From Xanthomonas codiaei (lineage in GTDB: Bacteria > Pseudomonadota > Gammaproteobacteria > Xanthomonadales > Xanthomonadaceae), in the NCBI RefSeq assembly GCF_002939785.1, contig NZ_MDEC01000002.1:186001-250000 (forward strand): a stretch of 64,000 nt of DNA, written 5' to 3'. Of this stretch, positions 8,210-17,677 are shown in pieces (position 1 is the stretch's first letter; each line of letters opens with the position of its first letter). Position numbers and translations under genes: made by a program. The notes beneath the pieces are model-generated. The model saw nothing but the letters and a program-made list of their open reading frames with translations, searched no databases and was not told where the DNA came from.

Positions 8210-9124
8210 TTACAGCTCGGCCAGCAGCTGCGCGGCGCCCTTGTCGAACAGGCCCTGCGCGACACGGCGGCCGAGGTCTTCGGTGTCATCGGCGCTGCCG
8301 TGCGCGTCGGCGTGGATCAGCCGGCCATCGCTGGCGCTGCCGACCATGCCCTGCAGGGACAAGCCCTCGCCTTCCCAGCGCGCGAAGGCCGCCACCGGCA
8401 CGTGGCAGCTGCCGTGCAGCGCGCGATTCATGGCCCGCTCGGCTTCCACGCAGACGCGGGTGGTGGGCGCGTCCAGCACCGCCAGCAGCGCGTGGATGCG
8501 TGCATCGTCGCCGCGGCATTCCACCGCCACCGCGCCCTGCGCCGGTGCCGGCAGCCACTGCGGCGCGTCCAGCCGTGCGCTGATCCGCGCGTCCAGGCCC
8601 AGCCGCTGCAGGCCGGCACAGGCCAGCACGATGGCGTCGTAACCGCCGTTGTCGAGCTTGGCCAGGCGCGTGTTGACGTTGCCGCGCAGGTCGATCAGTT
8701 CCAGGTCCGGGCGGGCGGCGCGCAGCTGCGCCTGCCGACGCAGCGAGGAGGTGCCCACGCGCGCGCCCAACGGCAGCGCCTGCAGGCTGGCGTAGAGGTT
8801 GGAGACCAGCGCATCGGCCGGGTCGCCGCGTTCCAGGATCGCCGGCAGCACGAACGGGTCGTCCAGCTCCATCGGCACATCCTTGAGCGAATGCACGGCG
8901 CAATCGGCCTCGCCGCGCAGCATCGCCAACTCCAGTTCCTTCAGGAACAGGCCCTTGCCGCCGATCGCGGCCAGCGAGCGGTCCAGCACTTCGTCGCCGC
9001 GGGTACTCATCGGTACGAGCACGACATCCAGGCCGGGGTGGTGCTGGCGCAGCGCGGCGGCGACATGTTCGCTCTGCCAGAGGGCAAGCGGGCTTTTGCG
9101 GGTGGCGATGCGGAGCGTGGTCAT
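8210..9124 (-). CDS. hemC: Hydroxymethylbilane synthase (porphobilinogen deaminase)
   Basis: 304 aa, full length. It condenses four porphobilinogens into hydroxymethylbilane in cytoplasmic tetrapyrrole synthesis. Visible landmarks are [13 protein letters not shown] at the start, [12 protein letters not shown] with the catalytic Asp at 82, [11 protein letters not shown] with the Arg pair that binds substrate carboxylates, and C240 in HGSCHVPV, the Cys that carries the dipyrromethane cofactor. It is the last gene of a leftward run esterase-algZ-algR-hemC, 30 bp after algR. The same order is known in Pseudomonas. No hemD follows here; a convergent gene does. Confidence 0.95.
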   Translation of the reverse strand: MTTLRIATRKSPLALWQSEHVAAALRQHHPGLDVVLVPMSTRGDEVLDRSLAAIGGKGLFLKELELAMLRGEADCAVHSLKDVPMELDDPFVLPAILERGDPADALVSNLYASLQALPLGARVGTSSLRRQAQLRAARPDLELIDLRGNVNTRLAKLDNGGYDAIVLACAGLQRLGLDARISARLDAPQWLPAPAQGAVAVECRGDDARIHALLAVLDAPTTRVCVEAERAMNRALHGSCHVPVAAFARWEGEGLSLQGMVGSASDGRLIHADAHGSADDTEDLGRRVAQGLFDKGAAQLLAEL

Positions 9125-9154
9125 CCCGCCATTATCGCGGAGCGGGCCGGCAAC

Positions 9155-9898
9155 TCATACATGGCGCAGCTGATCGCGCAGGCTGGCCACGCAGCGGCGG
9201 CTCACTTCCAGGGTCTGCGGCACGTTGCGCAGCACCGCATGCACCTGACCATCGCCGCTGCGGCGCAGCTCCACCAGTTCGTCGCGCGCAACCAGGCAAT
9301 TGCGATGGATGCGCACCAGGCGGTCGGAGAATTCGTCTTCCAGCGACTTGAGCGACTCTTCGATCAGGTCCTCGCCACGGGTATGGTGGACGATGACGTA
9401 CTTCTCTTCGGCCTGCAGATAGCGGATATCGCCGATGGCGATCAGCCGCAGGCTTCCGCGCAGGCGCGCGCACAGATGGGTGCGCAGCGGCGCCGGCGCG
9501 GCGCTGGGCACGCGACCGGCCAGGAAGGTGGCCACCCGTTCCAGCGCCGCGGCCAGGCGTTCCGGGCGCACCGGTTTCATCAGGTAGTCCAGCGCGGCCG
9601 CATCGAAGGCCGACAGCGCGTGCTGGTCGTAGGCGGTGCAGAACACCACCGCTGGCTGCGGCTGGCACTGGCGCAGCAGTCGCGCGGTTTCCAGGCCGTC
9701 CACGCCGGGCATGGCGATATCCAGCAGCACCAGGTCCGGGTGCCATTGCTCACATTGCTGCAGCACCTGCTGGCCGTTTTCGGCCTCGCCGATCACCTGC
9801 ACCTGTGGATGGTCGGCCAGCAGCATGCGCAGGCGCTCGCGCGCCAGTGGCTCGTCATCGGCGATCAACACCCGCACTTGCGTGGTCGTCATGGACAT
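9155..9898 (-). CDS. algR: LytTR-type response regulator AlgR
   Basis: 247 aa. The receiver domain (residues about 8-125) has the acidic pair in LIADDEP, phospho-acceptor D60 in LVLLDIAMPG, and the Lys in DYLMKPV. The C-terminal LytTR DNA-binding domain (about 140-245) includes RYLQAEEKYVIVHH and LVRIHRNCLVARDEL. In Pseudomonas AlgR controls alginate, type IV pili and twitching, so similar surface and virulence traits are likely here, by inference. Two close starts exist (9898 and 9892). It lies between algZ (27 bp) and hemC (30 bp). Confidence 0.92.
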   Translation of the reverse strand: MSMTTTQVRVLIADDEPLARERLRMLLADHPQVQVIGEAENGQQVLQQCEQWHPDLVLLDIAMPGVDGLETARLLRQCQPQPAVVFCTAYDQHALSAFDAAALDYLMKPVRPERLAAALERVATFLAGRVPSAAPAPLRTHLCARLRGSLRLIAIGDIRYLQAEEKYVIVHHTRGEDLIEESLKSLEDEFSDRLVRIHRNCLVARDELVELRRSGDGQVHAVLRNVPQTLEVSRRCVASLRDQLRHV

Positions 9899-9925
9899 CC
9901 CCCCCTACGCTGCGGCGACTCTCCC

Positions 9926-10978
9926 TCACGGCAGCGGCAATGTGATCTCGCAGGCATAGTAGCCTTCGGCCCAGCTGGCCGCCATCCGTGCCCCGGCACC
10001 GAACTGGAACGCCAGCCGGTGCGAGATGCTGGCCTGGGCGTGCCCGGCGCCGGCGAGCAGCGGCGCCTGGGTGCCCGGCTGCGGGGCCGGGTTGACGATA
10101 CGGATCTGCAACTGGCTGCCGCGCTGGCGCAGCGACAGGTACAGCGTGCCCCCCTCGGGCATGCGCGAGACCCCGTGCAGCACGGCGTTTTCCACCAGCG
10201 GTTGCAGCACCAGGCGCGGCATCGGCAGGTCCCAGGGCAACGGCTCCTGGCGGTGCCAGCGCACCTGCAGGCGCTCGCCCAGGCGCAAGGACTCGATCGC
10301 CAGATAGCGCTCGGCCAGTTCACATTCGGCGCGCAGGGTGGACACGCCCTCGCCGGCGCCGAGCGCGGCGCGGAACAGGTCCGACAGGTCCAGCACCGCC
10401 TGCTCGGCCACCACCGGGTCGCGGCGCAGCAGGCTGGCGATCAGGTTCATGCTGTTGAACAGGAAATGCGGGCGGATGCGCGCCTGCAGCGCATCGGCCT
10501 CGGCGCGGGCATTGGCCTGTACCTGCGCTTCCCAGCGGTCGCTGACATAGAAGTAGCGCAATGCCAGCGCGGTGATCAGCACCACGGTGGCCGCGCTGCC
10601 CAGGGTGAACCGCCAGAAGCCCACCAACGGGCCCAGCGGGGCCTGGTCGAGCGCCGCATACAGCGCGTGCACGATGCCCGCACCGAGCATCGCCACCACC
10701 GCGGCGATCGACAGCGCGGCCAACCCACCCAGCCGTGGCGGCAACCGCGACAACGCGGGCCGCAGCACGCACAGCAGCACGCTGACCGCCAGCGCCAGCC
10801 ATAGTGCCAGGCCGCTGGCCGAGACGAAGCGCGACAGGGTGATGCTGCGCGCCGCGTCGGCGTCCGGTACCAGGGTCACCACCAGCACCACCAACTCGGC
10901 CAATCCCAGCATCGCGCCCAGCCGGGGCAGCCGGCACAGGTCCGGCATCCAGGTGATCTGGGGGGCGCTGGCGGCCAT
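9926..10978 (-). CDS. algZ: LytS/YehU-type sensor histidine kinase AlgZ (FimS)
   Basis: 350 aa inner-membrane sensor. About four hydrophobic segments occupy residues 20-145, followed by the His_kinase domain (PF06580 type) with H171 in RIRPHFLFNSMN. The ATP-binding part has the N box LQPLVENAVLHGV. The usual DxGxG segment reads NPAPQPG, and the last glycine box is weak, as in Pseudomonas AlgZ/FimS. Its partner is AlgR, encoded 27 bp downstream. The start lies 4 bp after the esterase stop, so translational coupling is likely. Confidence 0.88.
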   Translation of the reverse strand: MAASAPQITWMPDLCRLPRLGAMLGLAELVVLVVTLVPDADAARSITLSRFVSASGLALWLALAVSVLLCVLRPALSRLPPRLGGLAALSIAAVVAMLGAGIVHALYAALDQAPLGPLVGFWRFTLGSAATVVLITALALRYFYVSDRWEAQVQANARAEADALQARIRPHFLFNSMNLIASLLRRDPVVAEQAVLDLSDLFRAALGAGEGVSTLRAECELAERYLAIESLRLGERLQVRWHRQEPLPWDLPMPRLVLQPLVENAVLHGVSRMPEGGTLYLSLRQRGSQLQIRIVNPAPQPGTQAPLLAGAGHAQASISHRLAFQFGAGARMAASWAEGYYACEITLPLP

Positions 10979-10982
10979 GGGC

Positions 10983-11651
10983 TCAGACAGCGGTCAAGCG
11001 CGCCTGCATCCAGTCGCGCAGGGCGTCGATCTCTTCCAGGCAGACCTGATGGCCCATCGGGTAGGTGTGCCAGTCCAGCGCGAAGCCGAGCGTGCGCAGG
11101 GCCTGCATGCTGGCCTGGCCGGCCGCGAACGGCACTACCGGATCGGCGCTGCCGTGGGCCATGAACACCGGTTGCGCAGTGGCGCCCGGCTGCAGCTGGC
11201 TGGCCGCGGCGGCCGGGTCCGGCAGATAGGTCGACAGCGCGATCAGCCCGGCCAGCGGCACGCTGCGCTGCAGGCCCACTGCCAGGGTCACCGCGCCGCC
11301 CTGCGAAAAGCCGGCCAGCAGGATGCGCTCGGGCGCGATGCCGCGGCTCTGCTCGTGGGCAATCAACGCTTGGACCTGGGCCACCGATTCGGCGATGCCG
11401 GCCTTGTCGGCACGCTGGGCGAAATCCATGCCCACGATGTCATACCACCCGCGCATGCGCACGCCGTTGTTGATGGTGATCGGACGGATCGGCGCATGCG
11501 GGAACACGAAGCGCAACGCCGGCCAGTCGGGACGCACCAGCTCCGGCACCAGCGGCGCGAAATCGCTGCCATCGGCCCCCAGGCCATGCAGCCACAGCAC
11601 GGTCCATTGCGGGTTCGGTCCGGTCTCGCGTTCGATCACTTCCAGCATCAT
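10983..11651 (-). CDS. Carboxylesterase/phospholipase-type alpha/beta hydrolase
   Basis: 222 aa, the full length of the PF02230 family (EstB/acyl-protein thioesterase-like). The oxyanion region is TVLWLHGLGADGSDF, the nucleophile elbow is GFSQGG at about residues 113-118, the Asp is in GSADPVVPF, and the His is in YPMGHQVC. Cytoplasmic, with no leader. It probably hydrolyses short acyl esters. It is the first gene of the run leading to algZ, algR and hemC. GGAG sits 6 nt before the double ATG (11651/11648). Confidence 0.88.
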   Translation of the reverse strand: MMLEVIERETGPNPQWTVLWLHGLGADGSDFAPLVPELVRPDWPALRFVFPHAPIRPITINNGVRMRGWYDIVGMDFAQRADKAGIAESVAQVQALIAHEQSRGIAPERILLAGFSQGGAVTLAVGLQRSVPLAGLIALSTYLPDPAAAASQLQPGATAQPVFMAHGSADPVVPFAAGQASMQALRTLGFALDWHTYPMGHQVCLEEIDALRDWMQARLTAV

Positions 11652-11733
11652 CCAGCTCCGTTCGGGGGCCGGGCATTATGCCTTGCGCGCCGGACCTGCC
11701 CGATCACGCGGGCACGGGGCGCGGCGATGCCGC

Positions 11734-13671
11734 TCAGATCAACGGCGGTTCCAGCGCCGCGGCACGGCGCAGTTCGGAGGCGCGCACCAGCACCTTGGGC
11801 GGGTCGAGTTCTTCGGGGATGCAGAAGATGCCGGCGCGGCGCAACGCCAGGCCGGAACGGCGCAGCGAGGTCAGCGCCACCACCGGGATCGACAGCGCCA
11901 TGCCCACGATCACCGGCGCCATCCAGGCCGCCAGCGACGGCGACACCGTGTAAGCCACCGCGCCCATGAACAAGCCGAACACGGTCAGCCCGCCGTAGCT
12001 GCGCAACAGCGCCGGCCAGGACAGCTTGCCGTCGTCGCGCACCTGCGCATCCCAGCCCGAATCCTTGCCGGCCAGCACCTCGAACACGCCGCGCGACTGC
12101 AGGTACATCACCACCGGCGCCATCAGCGCGGCCAGCACGGTTTCCAGCAGGATGCTCAGCGCGGCGCGGATGGCGCCGCCGCAGGCGCGCAATTCGCGCG
12201 GATTGAGCAGCAGCGCGATGTAGCCCAGCAGCTTGGGCGCCAGCAGCACGAACATGGTGCAGACGAAGATCCAGATCGCATTGCCCTGGCTGCTGCCATG
12301 CCAGTAGCGCGCCGGCGAGAACGGCAGGTTGCCGGCCAGGTCGATGCCGCCGCCGGCCAGCGGGATGCCGATGCCGATCAGCATCAACAGGCCCCACATC
12401 GGCGCGGTGAAGTAATGCCCGATGCCGATCAGCATGTGCATGCGGCTGATCCAGTGCAGCCCCTTGGCGCTGACCACCTTGGCGTGCTGCAGGTTGCCCT
12501 GGCACCAGCGGCGGTCGCGGATCAGCAGGTCGGTGAGCGTGGGCGGGCCTTCTTCGTAGCTGCCCTGCAGGTAGGGCACCATGTGCATGGCCCAGCCGCC
12601 GCGCCGCATCAGTGCCGCCTCCACGAAGTCGTGGCTGAGCACATGGCCGCCGAAGGGCTTGCGCCCGCGCAGCGACGGCAGGCCGGCGTGATCGGCGAAG
12701 GCCTGGGTGCGGATGATGGCGTTGTGGCCCCAGTAGTTGCTCTCGGCGCCGTGCCACCAGGCCACGCCGAAGGCGATGATCGGCCCATATACGCGCCCGC
12801 CGAACTGCTGCATGCGGGCGAACAGGGTCTGGCCGTTGACCACCGCCGGCAGGGTTTGGATCAGGCCCACGTCCGGGTTGTTTTCCATGCCGGCGACCAG
12901 CCGCACGATGGTGTCGCCGGTCATCACGCTGTCGGCGTCCAGGATCAGCATCTGCGGATAGCTGCCGCCGAAGCGGCGTACCCAGTCGGCCACGTTGCCG
13001 GCCTTGCGCGCGGCATTGTCGGCGCGGCGGCGGTAGAAGATGCGCCCATGCCCGCCGACGCGATCGCACAGTTCGTGATAGACCAGCTCTTCGGCGCGGC
13101 CGATATGCTCGCGGGTGGTGTCGCTGAGCACGAAGAAATCGAAGTGCTCCAGCTGGCCGGTCTCGGCCACCGATTCGTAGATGGCCTGCAGCCCGGCCAG
13201 CAGCCGGCGCGGGTCTTCGTTGTAGGTGGGCATCAGCAGCGCGGTGCGCGAGCGCAGCGTGGGCAGCGGCTGCTCCGGATCGATACCGAGCTTGCGCCCG
13301 GCACGCGCCACCACGGTGACGAACCCGGCCACGGCGCTGGCGAAGGACATCGCGATCCAGGCGAACAGCAGCACGAACAGCCCAAGCAGGCAGCCTTCCA
13401 GCACGCTGATGCCGTCCGGCCACAGCACGCTGAGCATCACCCACACCGCGATCGCGGTGGTAGCCAAGGTGCCGCCGATCAGATAGAAGCGGCGCAGCCC
13501 GATGCCGGGCGGCGAGGTGCGCTGGTGCGGCACCTGCAACTGGCCCTCGCGCAGCGATTGTTCGGGCATCGCCAACGGCGCTTCCGGCGGCAGCGTGGGC
13601 TGGCCGGCATCGAGCGCGGAGACGGGGGGCAAGCCGGTTGGTGCGGGGGAAAGGGTCACGGTACCGTCCAT
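11734..13671 (-). CDS. opgH: Osmoregulated periplasmic glucan glucosyltransferase H (HrpM)
   Basis: 645 aa from the ATG at 13671, which as I recall is the length of the Xanthomonas OpgH/HrpM proteins. It is an inner-membrane GT2 glycosyltransferase that polymerises UDP-glucose into the backbone of osmoregulated periplasmic glucans. It has an N-terminal membrane pair (about 65-130) and a cytoplasmic GT2 domain with LLMPTYNED, the first Asp in FFVLSDTT and the DxD-like LILDADS. The acceptor Asp is in [16 protein letters not shown], and DRRWCQGN corresponds to QxxRW. Several C-terminal membrane helices and an EELDPPK tail follow. Loss of hrpM reduces virulence in Xanthomonas. The frame is open further upstream to 13791, but without a plausible start. 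No opgG lies beside it. Confidence 0.93.
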   Translation of the reverse strand: MDGTVTLSPAPTGLPPVSALDAGQPTLPPEAPLAMPEQSLREGQLQVPHQRTSPPGIGLRRFYLIGGTLATTAIAVWVMLSVLWPDGISVLEGCLLGLFVLLFAWIAMSFASAVAGFVTVVARAGRKLGIDPEQPLPTLRSRTALLMPTYNEDPRRLLAGLQAIYESVAETGQLEHFDFFVLSDTTREHIGRAEELVYHELCDRVGGHGRIFYRRRADNAARKAGNVADWVRRFGGSYPQMLILDADSVMTGDTIVRLVAGMENNPDVGLIQTLPAVVNGQTLFARMQQFGGRVYGPIIAFGVAWWHGAESNYWGHNAIIRTQAFADHAGLPSLRGRKPFGGHVLSHDFVEAALMRRGGWAMHMVPYLQGSYEEGPPTLTDLLIRDRRWCQGNLQHAKVVSAKGLHWISRMHMLIGIGHYFTAPMWGLLMLIGIGIPLAGGGIDLAGNLPFSPARYWHGSSQGNAIWIFVCTMFVLLAPKLLGYIALLLNPRELRACGGAIRAALSILLETVLAALMAPVVMYLQSRGVFEVLAGKDSGWDAQVRDDGKLSWPALLRSYGGLTVFGLFMGAVAYTVSPSLAAWMAPVIVGMALSIPVVALTSLRRSGLALRRAGIFCIPEELDPPKVLVRASELRRAAALEPPLI

Positions 13672-14132
13672 CAGGGCTGCCCGTCGCACGAGCGCGACAG
13701 TGTGGGCGGAAACGGAAGATGCATCGCGGCCACGCATGGCGACAGCGAGCTGGGCGCGACGACGGGAGCGAGCCTTGCGCTGTGCAGGCACAACGCGGGA
13801 TGGGCAGCTTTGGAACCACTCCGATGCACAAACTCTCCTGGCGGCGACGCAACGTCGCGGCTCATCCTAAAGAATCGTCCGTTAAAGGAAACGAAGACCA
13901 TTGTGCGGTCTTCGCCCCTCCCGACGAGGACCGCGCGGCAGACTACGCCGTGACAACCGAACGCAACCCCAACAGATTGCAGGCTGGCGCACCCGTTGTC
14001 ACGGCTGCTGGCCGGGCTGTACAGCAAGTGGTGTGCCATAAGGTGCAACCTGGGGCGTTGGCGTTGGGTTGTCAGGTTTTTCGACGCAGCCAAGGCCGGG
14101 AGCTAAAGCCGGGCTGGTCGAGCGCGCCGTGC
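13672..14132. other. Leader region of opgH, no gene; hairpin at 13892-13914
   Basis: No frame here looks coding. An 8-bp perfect stem CGAAGACC/GGTCTTCG (13892-13899, 13907-13914) lies about 220 bp upstream of the opgH start. On the minus strand it is followed by GTTTCCTTT, so it may be a weak terminator or a leader structure. Confidence 0.4.
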
Positions 14133-14220
14133 CCTCACCGCTCGCGGGACACGCCGTTAACCCGTCCGTGGGGGCTCGGTGGCGGCATCCATGCCGCCAA
14201 CGGTCCCGCAAGCGGTGAGG
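14133..14220. repeat. Nested palindromic repeat, copy 1
   Basis: Outer arms of 18 bp (14133-14150 and 14203-14220, CCTCACCGCTCGCGGGAC and its complement) have one mismatch. They enclose an inner perfect palindrome GGCGGCAT-CC-ATGCCGCC at 14181-14198. Typical of an imperfectly palindromic xanthomonad intergenic element. Confidence 0.75.
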
Positions 14221-14333
14221 ACACCGCGCCAGCCAGTTGGCTGGTGGCTTCATCGAAGAACGGAATCGGCGCACCAGACAGTTTGCTGGCTGTTTTTATT
14301 GAACGCTCTGCACACCGACCAACTCCACTGGTC

Positions 14334-14433
14334 CTTGCCCGCTCACCGTCGCGGGACCTTTGGCGGCATGGATGCCGCCAAAGAGCTTACAGGGACGTAC
14401 TTGCAGCGTGTCCCGCGATGGTGGGCGGGCAAG
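14334..14433. repeat. Nested palindromic repeat, copy 2
   Basis: Outer arms of 24 bp (14334-14357 and 14410-14433, containing GCCCGCTCACCGTCGCGGGA) have two mismatches. They enclose an inner 12-bp perfect stem CTTTGGCGGCAT / ATGCCGCCAAAG (14358-14369, 14372-14383). The inner core is shared with copy 1. Confidence 0.75.
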
Positions 14434-14523
14434 GGACCTGCAGCAAACGCAAACAAGCCGAGGGCGCGGTGCTCTGCGCAGCGAACACCGCAACGCGCGC
14501 CCGACAGTAGCGCAACAACGTTG

Positions 14524-16200
14524 TTACTTGCGTGCCGCCTCGCTGGCATCGCGGGTGGCGCGGAACTCCGAATCGCTGCTCCAGTTCGGCCACTGGCGCG
14601 AGTCGGCCAGCTGCTGGCCCAGCGTGTACAGCACGCCCAGGTCGCGCGCGGCGCCGGCGAAGCTCCAGTCCGGCTTCCACTCATCGCCCTGCTGGTGGTA
14701 GCGCTTGGCGGTGTAGTCGTCGGAGGCGGCCTTGCCTGCTGCCACGCCGCCCACTTCCCAATCCTGCCCGGCCGCATACGACAGCGCCGGCACGCCGCGC
14801 TTGGCGAAGGAGAAGTGATCGGAACGGAAGAAGTAGCCGGCCTGCGGCTTGGGATCGGGCGTGTAGCGCAGCTTGGACTGGGCGGCCACGGTCTTGAGCT
14901 GGTCGAGCAGGTCGAGCTTGGCGGTGCCGTAGATGCCGAAGTCGCGCGAGGGCACGAACGGGTTCATGCCGTCCATGTTGATCACCGCCACCGTGGTGTC
15001 CAGCGGGTACAGCGGCTTGGAGGCGTAGAACTCCGAGCCCAGCAGGCCCTTTTCCTCGGCGGTGACCGCCAGGAATACCACCGAGCGCTCCGGCCTGGGC
15101 GCCTTGGCGAAGCCGCGCGCCAGCTCCAGCAGGGCGGCGGTGCCGCTGGCGTTGTCCAGCGCGCCATTGAAGATGGTGTCGCCCCGCGCATCCGGCTTGC
15201 CCACGCCGATGTGGTCCCAGTGCGCGCTGTAGATCAGCGTCTCGTCGGGCCGCTTGCTGCCCTCCAGCCGCGCCACGACGTTATGCGAGGTGATCACGTC
15301 GGAACTGACCTGGTAGCTGGCGCTCAGGCGCTGGCCCTTGAGTTCCACCGGCGTGAAGCCGCGGGTCTGCGCCTGCTTCTTCAAGGCGTCGAAGTCCAGC
15401 CCGGCACGCTTGAACAGGTCGGCGGCCAGATCGCGCTGGATCCAGCCCTCCAGCGTGGGATGCGCGCTGCGCGGGTTGTCGCGCACCACGTCGAACATGG
15501 TGTTGGTGTTGGAACTGGCCACGGTGTCCCAGCCGTAGGAGGCCGGTGCGGTTTCGTGCACCACCAGCACGCCGAGCGCGCCCTGGCGGGCGCCCTCTTC
15601 GTATTTGTAGGTCCAGCGGCCGTAGTAGGTCATGCCGGCACCGTCGAAGGCGCCCTTGCCGGTCTCGAAGTCCGGGTCGTTGATCAGCACCACCGCGATC
15701 TTGCCCTTCAGGTCCACGCCCTTGAAGTCGTCCCAGTCGCGCTCGGGCGCCTTGACGCCGTAGCCGACGAACACCAGCGGCGCGTTGGCGATGTCGACGG
15801 TGGACGATCCGTCCAGTGCGGCGCGGATGGCGATCTGCTTGCCCTGGGTCAGCGGCTGCGACTTGCCGGCATCGGCCAGCGCGATGGTCGGTGCACCGAC
15901 GATATCGGCGCGCCGCAGCGGCACCGCCTGGGTCCACAGGCGCTTGCCATCGGCGAGATCGCCGCCAGGCTGCAGGCCGGCATCTGCGAACTGCTTGCTC
16001 AGGTAGGCAATGGTCTTCTCTTCGCCGGCGGTGGCCGGGCCGCGGCCTTCGTAGGCGTCGGAGGCCAGTTCCCTGACATCGCGCGAGATGCGCGCGCCAT
16101 CGAACGTCGGCGCCTGCGCCATCACCACGGTCGAGACCGCCATCGCCAGCAGGCCCATCGCCACGGTCTTGCCGGCACGCTTGATCACAACTCGCTTCAC
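14524..16200 (-). CDS. M28 family zinc aminopeptidase, secreted
   Basis: 558 aa from a GTG start at 16200. The N-terminus VKRVVIKRAGKTVAMGLLAM, then AVSTVVMAQ, is a signal peptide. A PA domain is inserted in the middle (about 130-300, with LVFVGYGVKAPERDW and KIAVVLINDPDFE). The C-terminal M28 domain carries the zinc ligands in YSAHWDHIG (His and Asp), GALDNASG (bridging Asp), AVTAEEKGLLGS (Glu pair) and, near the end, the DHFSF region (His). It is expected to release N-terminal amino acids from peptides in the periplasm or outside. The frame extends to 16389, but only the 16200 GTG or the internal ATG at MGLLAM gives a leader. Confidence 0.9.
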   Translation of the reverse strand: MKRVVIKRAGKTVAMGLLAMAVSTVVMAQAPTFDGARISRDVRELASDAYEGRGPATAGEEKTIAYLSKQFADAGLQPGGDLADGKRLWTQAVPLRRADIVGAPTIALADAGKSQPLTQGKQIAIRAALDGSSTVDIANAPLVFVGYGVKAPERDWDDFKGVDLKGKIAVVLINDPDFETGKGAFDGAGMTYYGRWTYKYEEGARQGALGVLVVHETAPASYGWDTVASSNTNTMFDVVRDNPRSAHPTLEGWIQRDLAADLFKRAGLDFDALKKQAQTRGFTPVELKGQRLSASYQVSSDVITSHNVVARLEGSKRPDETLIYSAHWDHIGVGKPDARGDTIFNGALDNASGTAALLELARGFAKAPRPERSVVFLAVTAEEKGLLGSEFYASKPLYPLDTTVAVINMDGMNPFVPSRDFGIYGTAKLDLLDQLKTVAAQSKLRYTPDPKPQAGYFFRSDHFSFAKRGVPALSYAAGQDWEVGGVAAGKAASDDYTAKRYHQQGDEWKPDWSFAGAARDLGVLYTLGQQLADSRQWPNWSSDSEFRATRDASEAARK

Positions 16201-16456
16201 TGCAGCACCCCAGGTGTTGTCCGAACAGCCCCGGAGTGTAGCCACTGCGGCCGGGACCTGCTGGCGGTGCAATGAGGCGCGATCCGTGCCGCCGTGCCTG
16301 CTGCACGCGGACACCGCTTGGGTTGCCGGCGTGGCGGGATTGCGCGCAGGCGTCAGGAGGCTGCACGCCGCGCGGAGCAGACGCTGCACGCGCCATCCAG
16401 GCCGATTCGGCGCACGCGTACCGGCGCGAGATGCGCAGCGCGCCCGGTCCTCGCGC

Positions 16457-17437
16457 TCAGAACAGGTCGACGCTGCCGACCTGCGGGGCGAGCTGCTGCA
16501 TCTGCCCGCTGGCGATCAGTTCGGCATACACCGCGGCGCGATTGCGGCCGTGCTGCTTGGACCAGTACAGCGCCTTGTCGGCCTCGTCGAGCATCTGGCT
16601 GATCAAGCGGCCATGGCGCAGTTCCACGATGCCGGTGCTGAGGGTGACCTGGCCGACCTGCGGGAAGTCGTGCCCGGCCACCGCCGCGCGGAAGCGCTCG
16701 AACAGGCCGACCGCGACATCGCGATCCACCCCGCGCAGCACGATCACGAATTCCTCGCCGCCGAACCGGAACAGCAGATCGTCCTGGCGAAACGTACGCT
16801 GCATCAGCTGCGCCACCAGCAACAGCACCTCGTCGCCGTACAGATGGCCGAAGGTGTCGTTGACGCGCTTGAAGTGATCGATGTCCACGATCCCCAGCCA
16901 CACGCCCTGCGCCGCTGCCGCCTCGGCGCTGCCGGCGAACAGCTGCAGGATCACATCGTCGAAGGTCTTGCGGTTGCGCAGGCCGGTCAGCGCGTCGCGC
17001 TGGGCATCGTCGAGCAGGCTGCGGTAGTTCTGGAAGAAGCGTGCGAAGCCCTGCAGCATCGCCTGCTCGGCGGCACCGGGTGCGCGTGCGCTGCCTACCC
17101 GCAGGCAGGTGCGGATGCCACGCGCTTCCATCATCGGGTAGACCAGCAACGCGCGGCCGTCCTGGTGCAACTGCACCACATCGCCCGCGCCATGCACCTC
17201 GGCCAGCTGGGCACGCAGCTGCGCATCCTTCAGCTCGGCCACCGTCAACTGCAGCCGGCCATCGTCGCGCAGCCGGGTTTCGGCCATGCTGCGGCCGTCC
17301 GGGGCGATGCGCAGCAGCGACAGCTCGTCGGCGGCACAGACCTCGCGCATGGTGCGCAGCAGGCTCAGGTCGAGCAGATCGGCATCACGGATGGCCGTCA
17401 TGTCCACCATCCGCTCCAGCAAGGGCGTGGCGCTCAT
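16457..17437 (-). CDS. Diguanylate cyclase with N-terminal GAF-like sensor
   Basis: 326 aa. Residues about 1-155 form a GAF-like or otherwise unrecognised sensor without membrane helices, so the protein is cytoplasmic. The GGDEF domain follows DALTGLRNRKTFDDV, has the metal Asp in VDIDHFKRVND, and carries an intact active loop FGGEEF. An RxxD inhibitory site (RQDD) lies exactly five residues before GGEEF, so product inhibition by c-di-GMP is expected. It should make c-di-GMP from two GTP. The ATG at 17437 is preferred over the longer frame to 17512 because the extra residues look non-coding. Confidence 0.9.
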   Translation of the reverse strand: MSATPLLERMVDMTAIRDADLLDLSLLRTMREVCAADELSLLRIAPDGRSMAETRLRDDGRLQLTVAELKDAQLRAQLAEVHGAGDVVQLHQDGRALLVYPMMEARGIRTCLRVGSARAPGAAEQAMLQGFARFFQNYRSLLDDAQRDALTGLRNRKTFDDVILQLFAGSAEAAAAQGVWLGIVDIDHFKRVNDTFGHLYGDEVLLLVAQLMQRTFRQDDLLFRFGGEEFVIVLRGVDRDVAVGLFERFRAAVAGHDFPQVGQVTLSTGIVELRHGRLISQMLDEADKALYWSKQHGRNRAAVYAELIASGQMQQLAPQVGSVDLF

Positions 17438-17677
17438 CGGCGCCTCTGTCCACACGCAGATGCCGACCTGGCGTGGCGGGCACGGACGGCTGGCAGACAA
17501 CGGCAGTGGCAACGCACAGGCTTCACGACGGCGACCGGCAATCAGGATGCCGGTTCATCGGCGTGGGCCCCACAAACTTGAGGCCGCTGACCGCCCCGCC
17601 CTCAGCCACCGGCCAGCCCGCCTGCGCAGCGGACAAAAACGCCCGCCACGCCCGGCATTCGCAGCGCCCGCGCCGGC

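Noticed and set aside
8141..10804. 887-codon plus-strand frame across hemC, algR and algZ
   Set aside because: Antisense to three well-recognised genes; Gln/His/Arg-rich composition typical of shadows.
11323..13953. 876-codon plus-strand frame
   Set aside because: Antisense to opgH, which has all GT2 motifs; the frame shows no protein features.
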